Shown here: piece by piece, positions 15,392-21,653 of the stretch
Layout: every line of letters begins with the position of its first letter
Position numbering within the stretch: position 1 is the stretch's first letter
Source of the DNA: Bacillota bacterium
GTDB lineage: Bacteria; Bacillota; Dethiobacteria; DTU022
Direction of reading: 5' to 3'
Length of the DNA stretch: 22,862 bases
Assembly: GCA_012727685.1 (NCBI GenBank)
Contig: JAAYGO010000151.1
Coordinates: 1-22,862 of the forward strand
Program-made: the position numbers and the translations under genes
Notes under the pieces: generated by a model
The model's input: the letters and a program-made list of their open reading frames with translations, nothing else
Told to the model about the DNA's origin: nothing
Databases searched by the model: none

Positions 15392-16288
15392 ATGGATTTA
15401 CAACAGTTGAAAATATTCCTGCATGTGGCTGCCCTGAAAAGCTTCTCCAGGGCCGCAGAGCAGCTCTACATGAGCCAGCCCAACGTCAGCACGCGCATCA
15501 AAAAACTTGAACGGGAGCTGGGCGTGGACTTATTCGACCGGTCTCGCTCGCGGGAACTGGAGCTAACGGAAGATGGCAGAATTCTCCTGGATTATGCCCA
15601 GCGCATGCTTAACCTGGAGGAAGAAACCCGGGAGGCCCTGCAGGACGGAGCGGCGGCCACCGGCGGCCTGGTCCGGATCGGCGCCAGCACCGTCCCCGGG
15701 ATCTACCTGCTGCCGCAGCGGCTGGCCATTTTTAAGGAGTCATTTCCTGCTGTGGACTACAGTCTCACGGTGATGGACAGCGGCGCCGTGCTGGACGGCA
15801 TTTTCGATTACAGCTTTGACGTCGGTTTCGTGGGCAGTGCCCTCGATGATGAGCGGCTGCAGTATCATCCGCTGGCCGAAGACGAACTGGTCCTCGCAGT
15901 CCGCCCCGGCTTAATTCCGCAGTTGGAGGGAGGCGCCATACCTATTGCTCGCTGCCTGGCACAGCCTCTCCTGGTCAGGGAACCGGGCTCCGCCACCCGC
16001 TCGCTGCTGGAAAAGGCGCTTCAGCGTAAAGGGTTAAGCCTGGCCGATTTTAAAAGCGTCATTTACATGAACAGCCTGGAAGCGATCAAGCAGGGCGTGC
16101 GTTATGGCCTGGGCGTTGCCTTTCTTTCGGAATGCTCGGTTGTCGATTACCGGCACATGAAATTGGTGGACACTTTTCGCCTGGCCGATCTCGACTTAAC
16201 CCGCAGCTTTTACCTGGTTTATCACCGCCATCGCATCCTCAGCCGGGCTGCACAGAGTTTCATCGCATTTATTAGTCCGGGCGCGTGA
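15392..16288 (+). CDS. LysR-family transcriptional regulator
   Basis: The 298-residue protein has the standard LysR layout. The N-terminal winged helix-turn-helix (1-60) includes FSRAAEQLYMSQPNVSTRIK and LERELGVDLFDRSR. A linker helix runs about 65-90, and a periplasmic-binding-protein-like effector domain from about 92 starts GLVRIGASTVPGIYLLP. The start is ATG 15392. Upstream, two TATAAT boxes in similar context (CCGGTATAATTAG near 15311 and GCGGTATAATAGT near 15350) may mark overlapping promoters or an autoregulatory site. The effector domain is CysB/CysL-like in general style. The neighbourhood (yedE operon, cation antiporter, queT) leaves the target open. LysR regulators linked to selenium genes are known, but this one is not proven to be one. 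Confidence 0.9.
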   Translation: MDLQQLKIFLHVAALKSFSRAAEQLYMSQPNVSTRIKKLERELGVDLFDRSRSRELELTEDGRILLDYAQRMLNLEEETREALQDGAAATGGLVRIGASTVPGIYLLPQRLAIFKESFPAVDYSLTVMDSGAVLDGIFDYSFDVGFVGSALDDERLQYHPLAEDELVLAVRPGLIPQLEGGAIPIARCLAQPLLVREPGSATRSLLEKALQRKGLSLADFKSVIYMNSLEAIKQGVRYGLGVAFLSECSVVDYRHMKLVDTFRLADLDLTRSFYLVYHRHRILSRAAQSFIAFISPGA

Positions 16289-16307
16289 TTTATCGGGTTA
16301 AATGTTT

Positions 16308-16313
16308 TATAAT
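16308..16313 (+). promoter_or_regulatory. -10 box for the queT transcript
   Basis: TATAAT at 16308-16313, with only a weak -35 about 17 nt upstream (near 16285-16291, overlapping the LysR gene stop). The predicted start near 16320 would place the preQ1 aptamer at the very 5' end of the transcript. Confidence 0.45.
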
Positions 16314-16330
16314 TGTATGTGGATTGTTTC

Positions 16331-16375
16331 CAGCAGGTCGCGGTTACCCTGCTTTAAAAAAAACAAGGGGGATTT
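16331..16375 (+). promoter_or_regulatory. PreQ1-I riboswitch controlling queT translation
   Basis: Stem P1 is GCAGG (16333-16337) with CCTGC (16348-16352). It encloses a loop TCGCGGTTAC and is followed by an A-rich strand TTTAAAAAAAACAAGGGG. This order and the loop sequence closely match the known preQ1-I aptamer of Thermoanaerobacter tengcongensis (loop TCGCAGTAAC, tail ending AACAAGGG). The AAGGGGG (16365-16371) is both the 3' strand of the pseudoknot and the Shine-Dalgarno of queT (ATG 16379). Binding of preQ1 should therefore hide the ribosome binding site and lower translation. No terminator is present, so control is translational. Confidence 0.9.
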
Positions 16376-16378
16376 TTC

Positions 16379-16849
16379 ATGTCCGGCAGCGGAAAGTTGG
16401 GCTTCTGGACCAAGGCGGCCATGATTGCCGCGGTTTATGCCTTGCTGGCGATCGTCCTGGCTCCCATCAGTTACGGCATGATCCAGGTCCGGGTGGCCGA
16501 GGCGTTGACGATTTTACCTTATTTTACACCGGCAGCCATACCGGGTCTCTTTGCCGGCTGCATGCTGGCCAACCTTTACGGCGGAAACGGCATCCTCGAT
16601 ATTGTCTGCGGCAGTCTGGCGACCCTGCTTGCAGCCTACCTGACCTCGCGGATCAAGAACAGGGTGCTGGTTCCCTTGCCGCCGGTCTTGATTAACGCCC
16701 TGGTTGTCGGCTACGTGCTGCACCTGGTCTTGGGCTATTCGCTTTACCTGACCATGCTCTGGGTAGGCGCCGGCCAGGTTGCCGCCTGTTACGGCCTCGG
16801 TTACCCGCTGCTGTTGCTGCTGGATAAGCATCACCACCTCTTCAATTAA
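16379..16849 (+). CDS. queT: QueT-family queuosine-precursor transporter (ECF S component)
   Basis: The 156-residue membrane protein has about five to six hydrophobic segments. The QueT family pattern is clear: KAAMIAAVYALLAIVLAPIS, then YGMIQVRVAEALTILPYFTP near the first loop, and GLFAGCMLANLYGGNGILDI. Family knowledge: QueT is the substrate-binding S component of an energy-coupling-factor importer for a queuosine precursor, and it borrows shared ECF ATPase/T subunits encoded elsewhere. The preQ1-I riboswitch directly upstream supports the assignment independently of homology. The QueA enzyme of the same pathway is encoded at 21654-22715. ATG 16379 is 7 nt after AAGGGGG. Confidence 0.93.
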   Translation: MSGSGKLGFWTKAAMIAAVYALLAIVLAPISYGMIQVRVAEALTILPYFTPAAIPGLFAGCMLANLYGGNGILDIVCGSLATLLAAYLTSRIKNRVLVPLPPVLINALVVGYVLHLVLGYSLYLTMLWVGAGQVAACYGLGYPLLLLLDKHHHLFN

Positions 16850-16890
16850 ATTTAAAGGTTTGGCGGGCGATTACTAGGGGGTGCGGTGAA

Positions 16891-17034
16891 TTGGCAAATC
16901 AGCGATACGGCGATTTTGCAGCTCTAGAAATCAGGGCCGGTAAAACCGTCCGGCGTCTGCTCATGATTGGGCCTGACCGGAAAGGGGCTTTTGATTTTGC
17001 GCGTACAATCGAGGCACACCGCGGTGTGCCTTAA
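16891..17034 (+). CDS. Possible small protein (47 aa), unknown
   Basis: A frame starting at TTG 16891 is open for 47 codons to TAA 17032-17034, with AGGGGG about 8-10 nt upstream. The composition looks protein-like: it begins MANQRYGDFAALEI, with a basic AGKTVRRL and then MIGPDRKGAFDF. The last codons and stop lie within a perfect 20-bp palindrome. No family was recognised. It may be a genuine small protein, a fragment of a lost gene, or chance. The TTG start and short length keep confidence low. Confidence 0.3.
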   Translation: MANQRYGDFAALEIRAGKTVRRLLMIGPDRKGAFDFARTIEAHRGVP

Positions 17035-17040
17035 TTGTTC
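17006..17040 (+). terminator. Strong palindrome, possible terminator downstream of queT and the small ORF
   Basis: AGGCACACCGCGGTGTGCCT at 17012-17031 is a perfect 20-bp palindrome. Outer CAAT/ATTG pairing extends the stem to 17006-17037. It is followed by a short T-rich TTCTC, a weaker tail than usual. As duplex DNA it could also be a protein-binding site. Confidence 0.45.
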
Positions 17041-17064
17041 TCAAGATGGAATATCTTGAAAATT

Positions 17065-17108
17065 GTCAGGGGACGGTTCCATTGACAACTTTGTCAAAGG
17101 GACGGTTC
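17065..17108. repeat. REP-like repeat, GGGGACGG family, copy 2
   Basis: GTCAGGGGACGGTTC at 17065-17079 and GTCAAAGGGACGGTTC at 17093-17108 flank TTGACAACTTTGTCAA, which is nearly palindromic. The core GGGACGG is shared with the element at 1081-1118. A separate 7-bp hairpin (TCAAGAT/ATCTTGA, 17041-17059) lies just upstream. Confidence 0.6.
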
Positions 17109-17144
17109 TCCAGAGTAATTCTGAAAATGCGGTAGTCTGGACTC

Positions 17145-17190
17145 ATGCCCCCCTCACCCTGACCCTCTCCCCCCAAAGGGTGGAGAGGGG
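17145..17190. repeat. C-rich dispersed repeat, copy 2, with hairpin
   Basis: Four C-runs at 17148-17174 are the reverse-complement counterpart of the G-rich element at 14103-14127. CCCTCTCC (17163-17170) pairs with GGAGAGGG (17182-17189), with an inner CCC/GGG. This is the common bacterial repeat of the CCCTCACCCTGACCCTCTCC type. The rest of the 16850-17307 spacer holds no other gene that I can support. Confidence 0.65.
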
Positions 17191-17307
17191 ATGATGAGCG
17201 GCACCTTTTTCATCTGCTGATTATACCCCGCTGGCGGGGACACGGGGGCTATACTGAATTCCGATAGTTCCAGAGCTTAAATCATGAGATCAAAAGGAGG
17301 TCCTACG

Positions 17308-18054
17308 ATGGCCGGTCATTCGAAATGGGCAAATATAAAACACCGGAAAGCGCGTGCCGATGAAAAAAAGGGGAAAATATTTACCAGGCTGGCCCGTGAA
17401 ATCATCGTTGCCGCGAGGGAAGGCGGGGGTGACCTGAACTCAAACTTCCGCCTGCGGCTGGCTGTGCAAAAAGCCAGGGAAAATAACATGCCCAATGACA
17501 ATATTCAGCGGGCGATCGCCAAAGGAACGGGAGGACTCGAGGGAGAAACTTACGAGCAGACTGTTTACGAAGGCTACGGTGCGGGAGGGGTAGCGGTAAT
17601 GCTGGAAGTCTTTACTAACAACCGCAACCGCACGGTGGCCGACATCAGGCACATTTTTTCGCGTCACGGCGGAAACCTGGGTGAGTCGGGCTGCGTGGCC
17701 TGGATGTTTAACCGCAAGGGCTATATCACCGTCAACAAAGAGGATTTGGCCATGGACGAAGACGAACTTTTCATGATCGCCCTGGAAGCAGGCGCTGAAG
17801 ATGTGAAAAATGAAGGCGATTCGTATGGCATCATCACCGGGACGGAACAATTTGAAGCGGTCAAGAGCTATCTCGAAGAACAGAAGATCAAGATCGCCGG
17901 CGCCGAGGTGACCATGCTGCCGCAAACAACCGTGAGCATCACCGACCGGGACGAAGCGGGCCGGATCATAAAATTAATGGAAGCCCTGGAAGACCACGAC
18001 GACGTGCAGAATGTGTACGCCAACTTTGACATCCCGGAAGAATATCTGGACTGA
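17308..18054 (+). CDS. yebC: YebC/PmpR-family regulatory protein
   Basis: The 248-residue protein begins MAGHSKWANIKHRKARADEK, the invariant start of the YebC family. ATG 17308 has AAAGGAGGT 7 nt upstream; the in-frame ATG at 17284 lies before that site and is discarded. Family motifs continue with NMPNDNIQRAIAKGTG and GGNLGESGCVAWMFNRKG, and the length is the usual one. Family knowledge: YebC proteins are cytoplasmic. They were described as DNA-binding regulators (PmpR), and more recent work ties some members to relief of ribosome stalling at proline runs. Position just upstream of the ruv genes is conserved in many bacteria. Here a bofC-like gene and a strong terminator stand between yebC and ruvC. 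Confidence 0.96.
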   Translation: MAGHSKWANIKHRKARADEKKGKIFTRLAREIIVAAREGGGDLNSNFRLRLAVQKARENNMPNDNIQRAIAKGTGGLEGETYEQTVYEGYGAGGVAVMLEVFTNNRNRTVADIRHIFSRHGGNLGESGCVAWMFNRKGYITVNKEDLAMDEDELFMIALEAGAEDVKNEGDSYGIITGTEQFEAVKSYLEEQKIKIAGAEVTMLPQTTVSITDRDEAGRIIKLMEALEDHDDVQNVYANFDIPEEYLD

Positions 18055-18134
18055 TTTCTTGTCACTGAGGCTGTCGCTCCGGTTCACTCGTTAGAAGTGC
18101 TACGGCTCACCGGCGGCCTTTCGCCTGGGCTGCC

Positions 18135-18167
18135 CTCGACAGTCGCGCGTCCTGCGCTCCTGTCGAG
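18135..18167. repeat. 8-bp inverted repeat in the yebC/bofC-like spacer
   Basis: CTCGACAG (18135-18142) and CTGTCGAG (18160-18167) are perfectly inverted, with a 17-nt loop. No T-tract follows immediately, although TATATTTTAT begins 3 nt later. It could be a weak terminator for yebC. Confidence 0.4.
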
Positions 18168-18176
18168 ATGTATATT

Positions 18177-18237
18177 TTATCCCTTCCCGGGGCAAGATAT
18201 GCTTTCAAAGCAAAGGATTTAACCCCGGGAGGGATAA
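18177..18237 (+). promoter_or_regulatory. Long-range stem covering the ribosome binding site of the bofC-like gene
   Basis: TTATCCCTTCCCGGGG (18177-18192) is complementary, with a single bulged T, to CCCCGGGAGGGATAA (18223-18237). That right arm contains the Shine-Dalgarno GGGAGGG for ATG 18244. A small TGCTT/AAGCA hairpin lies in the loop. The stem would strongly hinder initiation unless opened, so a translational switch is possible. Confidence 0.5.
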
Positions 18238-18243
18238 ATTTTC

Positions 18244-18915
18244 ATGGATCAACGCGAACCGAAAAAGAAGAAATGGGGCTGGCTGTTCTGGATTGCCTAT
18301 ATTCTCTTATTGCTGGTGATCGGGCTGGGACCGCTGGTGATGCTCATTTCTTACACGCAAGACGATCAGCTCAGCCTAGGCCGGATCTGGGAACGGCTGC
18401 GCAGCGGCAAGCCGGAAGCGGAAAATGAACCGGCCAAACCGGCTAACGAAGAATCGCTCCTTTTGGAGCCGTACATGATCCAGTACTTATACCGCCACTG
18501 CGATCACGGCGCCTTCTACCAGCCGAAAGAGATCCCGCCGGAGCTGCCGGAACCGCCCGGCAGCCTTGTTGAAATCGCTTCCGCTTTACATCAAAGCAAT
18601 ATTTCCCTGGAAAACCTGATGGACGATTTGAAAGTTCCCGGGGGCTGGTACCTGGTCGACATGAAACAAAGCGGCAGCCGACCCTTCTTTGTCCTGACCC
18701 ACCTGGCCGATTTTTGCCCGCAATGTGTCAAACTGCAATATTTAGGTATATGTGGCGATCGGATTGCTGTATACAAGGGTGCTCCGCCGCACGGAAAATT
18801 AATTGAATTAACCCCCTACGAGGTGAAGGAAATTCACCGGGAAGAGCTTGCCGCAGGGGTCCCGTTCGCTTCAGAGGCTGAAAAAATCGCTTTGCTGGAA
18901 GGCTACACCAGTTAA
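18244..18915 (+). CDS. BofC C-terminal-domain-like membrane-anchored protein
   Basis: The 223-residue protein has a basic N-terminus (KKKKWG), one membrane segment at about 12-37 (WLFWIAYILLLLVIGLGPLV), and an outside domain. Its last 70 residues, with YLGICGDRIAVYKGAPPHG and LIELTPYEVKEIHREEL, match the general pattern of the BofC C-terminal domain. A CPQC pair sits in ADFCPQCVKLQYLGI. Family knowledge: in Bacillus, BofC is a forespore protein that restrains the SpoIVB protease in the pro-sigma-K checkpoint. This protein keeps an uncleaved-looking anchor and is less similar in its middle, so the same role is only possible. The location between yebC and ruvC is one I recall from Peptococcaceae. 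A 12-bp terminator follows. Confidence 0.72.
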   Translation: MDQREPKKKKWGWLFWIAYILLLLVIGLGPLVMLISYTQDDQLSLGRIWERLRSGKPEAENEPAKPANEESLLLEPYMIQYLYRHCDHGAFYQPKEIPPELPEPPGSLVEIASALHQSNISLENLMDDLKVPGGWYLVDMKQSGSRPFFVLTHLADFCPQCVKLQYLGICGDRIAVYKGAPPHGKLIELTPYEVKEIHREELAAGVPFASEAEKIALLEGYTS

Positions 18916-18945
18916 TGCTATTGTGCCCGCCGGACCCCTTTTTTT

Positions 18946-18973
18946 AAAAACCGGAACACGCGTTCCGGTTTTT
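18946..18973. terminator. Intrinsic (bidirectional) terminator
   Basis: AAAAACCGGAAC (18946-18957) and GTTCCGGTTTTT (18962-18973) form a perfect 12-bp stem with a 4-nt ACGC loop. The T-tract is built into the stem's 3' arm, and there are A-runs on the other side. It ends the bofC-like transcript and separates it from the ruv operon. Confidence 0.88.
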
Positions 18974-19160
18974 ATATTGCCCGCAGCCATAGCGGGAAGG
19001 ATTTACCGCTCCAGCTAAAGAATAAATCTAAAGGATATGGAGCAAGCCAATTTGGTGCCCGGCCTGTCTCTGTGATCGCGGCTAGTGGGGTTTGCTGCGC
19101 CATTTTTACGCTGTTCTCATGTCGCAGGGCCATGCGGGCGTTCCGAAGGTGGGTTTTCAG

Positions 19161-19661
19161 TTGATCATCATGGGGGTTGACCCGGGGGTGGCGATTACCG
19201 GCTACGCTTTTGTGGAAGAAGAGGGCGGCCAATTCACCCGCCTCGCTTCGGGTTGCATTCTCACTGGCAAGGAGTCTCCAACCAGCTTGCGGTTGGCGCA
19301 GATCTACGAACAGGTCCTGGCGCTGGCCGCCGCATACCGGCCGGAAGCCATGGCCCTGGAAAAGATCTTTTTTCATAAAAACACCCGGACCGCGCTGCAG
19401 GTCGGTGAGGCGCGCGGCACCGTGATCCTGGCGGCCGCGAAAAGCGGGCTGGAGCTATTTGAGTATACGCCGCTGCAGGTAAAGCAGGCGGTTGCCGGCT
19501 ACGGCAAATCCGAAAAGGCCCAGGTGCAGAAGATGGTGCAGCTCCTGCTGCACCTGGAGAAGATGCCCGCCGTGGATGACGAGGCCGACGCCCTGGCCAT
19601 TGCCCTCTGCCACCTGCAGCACCGCCGTTTCCAGGAGGCTGTAGAGGGGGCGCGCAAATGA
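19161..19661 (+). CDS. ruvC: Holliday-junction endonuclease RuvC
   Basis: The 166-residue protein is of normal family length if started at TTG 19161, which has AAGGTGG 8 nt upstream. ATG 19170 is the alternative, and the longer frame from 19092 is not conserved. The catalytic acids are D7 in MGVDPGVAITGYA, E67 in ALEKIFF, and D140 with D143 in VDDEADALAIALCH. Family knowledge: the RuvC dimer cuts four-way junctions symmetrically, working with RuvAB. Its TGA overlaps the ruvA ATG by 4 nt, indicating translational coupling. The first part of a ruvC-ruvA-ruvB-DUF2905-queA run. Confidence 0.95.
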   Translation: MIIMGVDPGVAITGYAFVEEEGGQFTRLASGCILTGKESPTSLRLAQIYEQVLALAAAYRPEAMALEKIFFHKNTRTALQVGEARGTVILAAAKSGLELFEYTPLQVKQAVAGYGKSEKAQVQKMVQLLLHLEKMPAVDDEADALAIALCHLQHRRFQEAVEGARK

Positions 19662-20257
19662 TCGATTACCTGCGGGGGAGGCTGGCTGCGCTGGGAGCCG
19701 ATTACGCCATCGTGGAAATGGGGGGAGTGGCCTTACGCGTGACCATGCCTCCGCCACCGGAGTCGCTGCGGCGGCAGCTCGGAGCAGAGGTGACCATTTA
19801 TACGCGGCTTCTCGTCCGCGAGGATGAGATCTCCCTCTACGGGTTTTTATCGCCCGATGATCGCAATCTCTTTAACCTGGTGCTCGGTGTGTCCGGATTC
19901 GGGCCGAGGCTCGCCCTGGCCCTGTTCGGGGTGTTTTCCGCCGAACAGTTATGCCGCGCCGTGCTGGAAGAAAACATCACCCTTCTCTGCCAGGCGCCCG
20001 GGGTGGGGCGCAAGACGGCGCAGCGGCTGGTGTTCGAGTTGAAGGAAAAACTTCCCCAGGTAGCCGCTATCGGCATAGGGGCGGCGCTGCCCGCGGAACA
20101 GATCTCGCCGCGCGACGAGATCGTGGAGGCCCTCTGCACCCTGGGCTTTTCGCGCCTGGAAGCTGCCGCGAGCGTCAACCGGGTCATGGGGGAGCAGCCG
20201 CAGGCGACGCGGGAAGAATGGCTGCGCCTCGCTTTAAAGGAGCTTTCCGGCAGTTAA
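19658..20257 (+). CDS. ruvA: Holliday-junction DNA helicase subunit RuvA
   Basis: The 199-residue protein has the three RuvA domains. An OB fold spans about 1-63 (MIDYLRGRLAAL and YTRLLVREDEISLYGF). Helix-hairpin-helix motifs lie near 70-130 (NLVLGVSGFGPRLALALFG and LLCQAPGVGRKTAQRLVFEL). A C-terminal three-helix domain that contacts RuvB spans about 150-199 (EIVEALCTLGFSRLEAA). Family knowledge: RuvA tetramers hold the Holliday junction flat and load RuvB. It overlaps ruvC as ATGA, and ruvB begins 58 nt downstream. Length and motifs look intact. Confidence 0.96.
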   Translation: MIDYLRGRLAALGADYAIVEMGGVALRVTMPPPPESLRRQLGAEVTIYTRLLVREDEISLYGFLSPDDRNLFNLVLGVSGFGPRLALALFGVFSAEQLCRAVLEENITLLCQAPGVGRKTAQRLVFELKEKLPQVAAIGIGAALPAEQISPRDEIVEALCTLGFSRLEAAASVNRVMGEQPQATREEWLRLALKELSGS

Positions 20258-20315
20258 AGTGTGCCTTTGCCCGGAGCAGCGAGAAGCTAGCTTAGTATAG
20301 ACGGGGGGAGAGATT

Positions 20316-21338
20316 TTGCAGGAGAGGATCGTTTCCGCACAACAAATGGAAAGCGATGATCTGCAGCTCGAAGTGGGGCTGCGCCCCCGGAGTTTGCGTG
20401 AATATACCGGGCAGGAGCAGATCAAGCAAAAACTGGCCATTTATATTAAGGCGGCCCGCGAGCGCGGGGAGGCGCTGGATCACGTGCTCCTCTATGGACC
20501 GCCCGGCCTGGGCAAGACCACCCTTGCCCATATCATTGCCTATGAACTGGGGGTCAACATCCGGGTTACATCGGGCCCGGCCATCGAGCGTCCCGGGGAC
20601 CTGGCCGCCATTTTAACCAACCTGGGCCGCGGCGACGTGCTCTTCATCGACGAGATCCACCGCCTTAACCGGACGGTGGAAGAGATCCTTTACCCGGCCA
20701 TGGAAGATTTTGCTCTCGACATCGTCATCGGCAAGGGGCCGGGCGCCCGGTCGCTGCGCCTCGAGCTGCCTCCGTTTACCCTGATCGGGGCCACGGTCCG
20801 GGCAGGGGCGCTGACCTCGCCGCTGCGGGACCGTTTCGGCGTGGTCGATCGCCTTAGCTATTACAGCCACGCGGAGCTGGAAACGATCATTACGCGCTCC
20901 GCCCGCATTCTAAACGTGGAGATCCGGCCGGAGGGCGCCGCGGCCATCGCCCGCGCCTCCCGGGGCACACCCCGGGTCGCCAACCGGCTTTTAAAACGGG
21001 TGCGTGATTACGCGCAGATCAAAGCGGACAATATAATTACGGAGGCGGTAGCCCGCGAGGCGCTGCGCATGCTCGAGGTGGATGAGCTCGGTTTGGATGC
21101 CACCGACCGGCGCCTGCTTCTCTCGCTCGTGGAAAAATTTGAGGGCGGCCCGGTGGGGCTGGATACCCTCGCGGCCTCCATCAGCGAAGAATCGGAAACG
21201 CTCGAAGATGTGTACGAACCGTATCTGATGCAACTGGGGTTTTTAAAGCGGACCCCCCGGGGGCGCATCGCAACCCGGGAAGCGTACCGCTACTTGAATA
21301 TACAGCCGCCGCATGATCCGCAGCTACGGCTATGGTAA
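20316..21338 (+). CDS. ruvB: Holliday-junction branch-migration ATPase RuvB
   Basis: The 340-residue protein starts at TTG 20316 with GGGGGGAG 5 nt upstream. The N-terminus MQERIVSAQQ aligns with the usual start of Gram-positive RuvB, so this is preferred to ATG 20346. AAA+ motifs are Walker A GPPGLGKTT at 61-69, Walker B VLFIDEIHR at 108-116, sensor GATVRAGALTSPLRDRFG with the arginine finger, and the C-terminal winged helix with GLDTLAASISEE and GFLKRTPRGR. Family knowledge: RuvB hexamers pump DNA through the RuvA-bound junction. It completes the RuvABC set. Confidence 0.97.
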   Translation: MQERIVSAQQMESDDLQLEVGLRPRSLREYTGQEQIKQKLAIYIKAARERGEALDHVLLYGPPGLGKTTLAHIIAYELGVNIRVTSGPAIERPGDLAAILTNLGRGDVLFIDEIHRLNRTVEEILYPAMEDFALDIVIGKGPGARSLRLELPPFTLIGATVRAGALTSPLRDRFGVVDRLSYYSHAELETIITRSARILNVEIRPEGAAAIARASRGTPRVANRLLKRVRDYAQIKADNIITEAVAREALRMLEVDELGLDATDRRLLLSLVEKFEGGPVGLDTLAASISEESETLEDVYEPYLMQLGFLKRTPRGRIATREAYRYLNIQPPHDPQLRLW

Positions 21339-21392
21339 AGGCGCTTTCGGACACCAGGCTTCGAACAATCTCGCGCCGGGGGAGGTTTTGAA

Positions 21393-21626
21393 ATGGGCTC
21401 GCTGGAATCCATCGGCAAAATTTTACTTGTGACCGGCGCCCTAATCGCCGCCGGGGGACTGGCGTTTATCCTCTTCTCCCGCCTGGGGCTGGGGAAATTG
21501 CCCGGGGATATCGTCGTGCGCCGAGAAAATTTTGTTTTTTATTTTCCGATCGTCACTACTTTGCTGATCAGCATCGTGCTCACGGTGGTGCTCAACATTA
21601 TCGGCCGCCTGCTGCGCATGAAATAA
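21393..21626 (+). CDS. DUF2905 small membrane protein
   Basis: The 77-residue protein starts at ATG 21393, with GGGGGAGG several nt upstream. It has two hydrophobic segments, about 8-30 (GKILLVTGALIAAGGLAFIL) and about 48-70 (FYFPIVTTLLISIVLTVVLN). They are joined by the DUF2905 signature LGLGKLPGDIVVRRENFVFY. Family function is not known. It is often encoded next to ruvB and queA in Firmicutes and thermophiles, as here. It lies 54 nt after ruvB and 27 nt before queA, probably in the same transcript. Confidence 0.92.
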   Translation: MGSLESIGKILLVTGALIAAGGLAFILFSRLGLGKLPGDIVVRRENFVFYFPIVTTLLISIVLTVVLNIIGRLLRMK

Positions 21627-21653
21627 AAAAGCATATTCTTTAAGGAAGCATTG

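Noticed and set aside
19092..19160. Upstream extension of ruvC
   Set aside because: RuvC proteins begin just before the GVDPG motif. The extra 23 codons are not family-like, and a ribosome binding site precedes TTG 19161.
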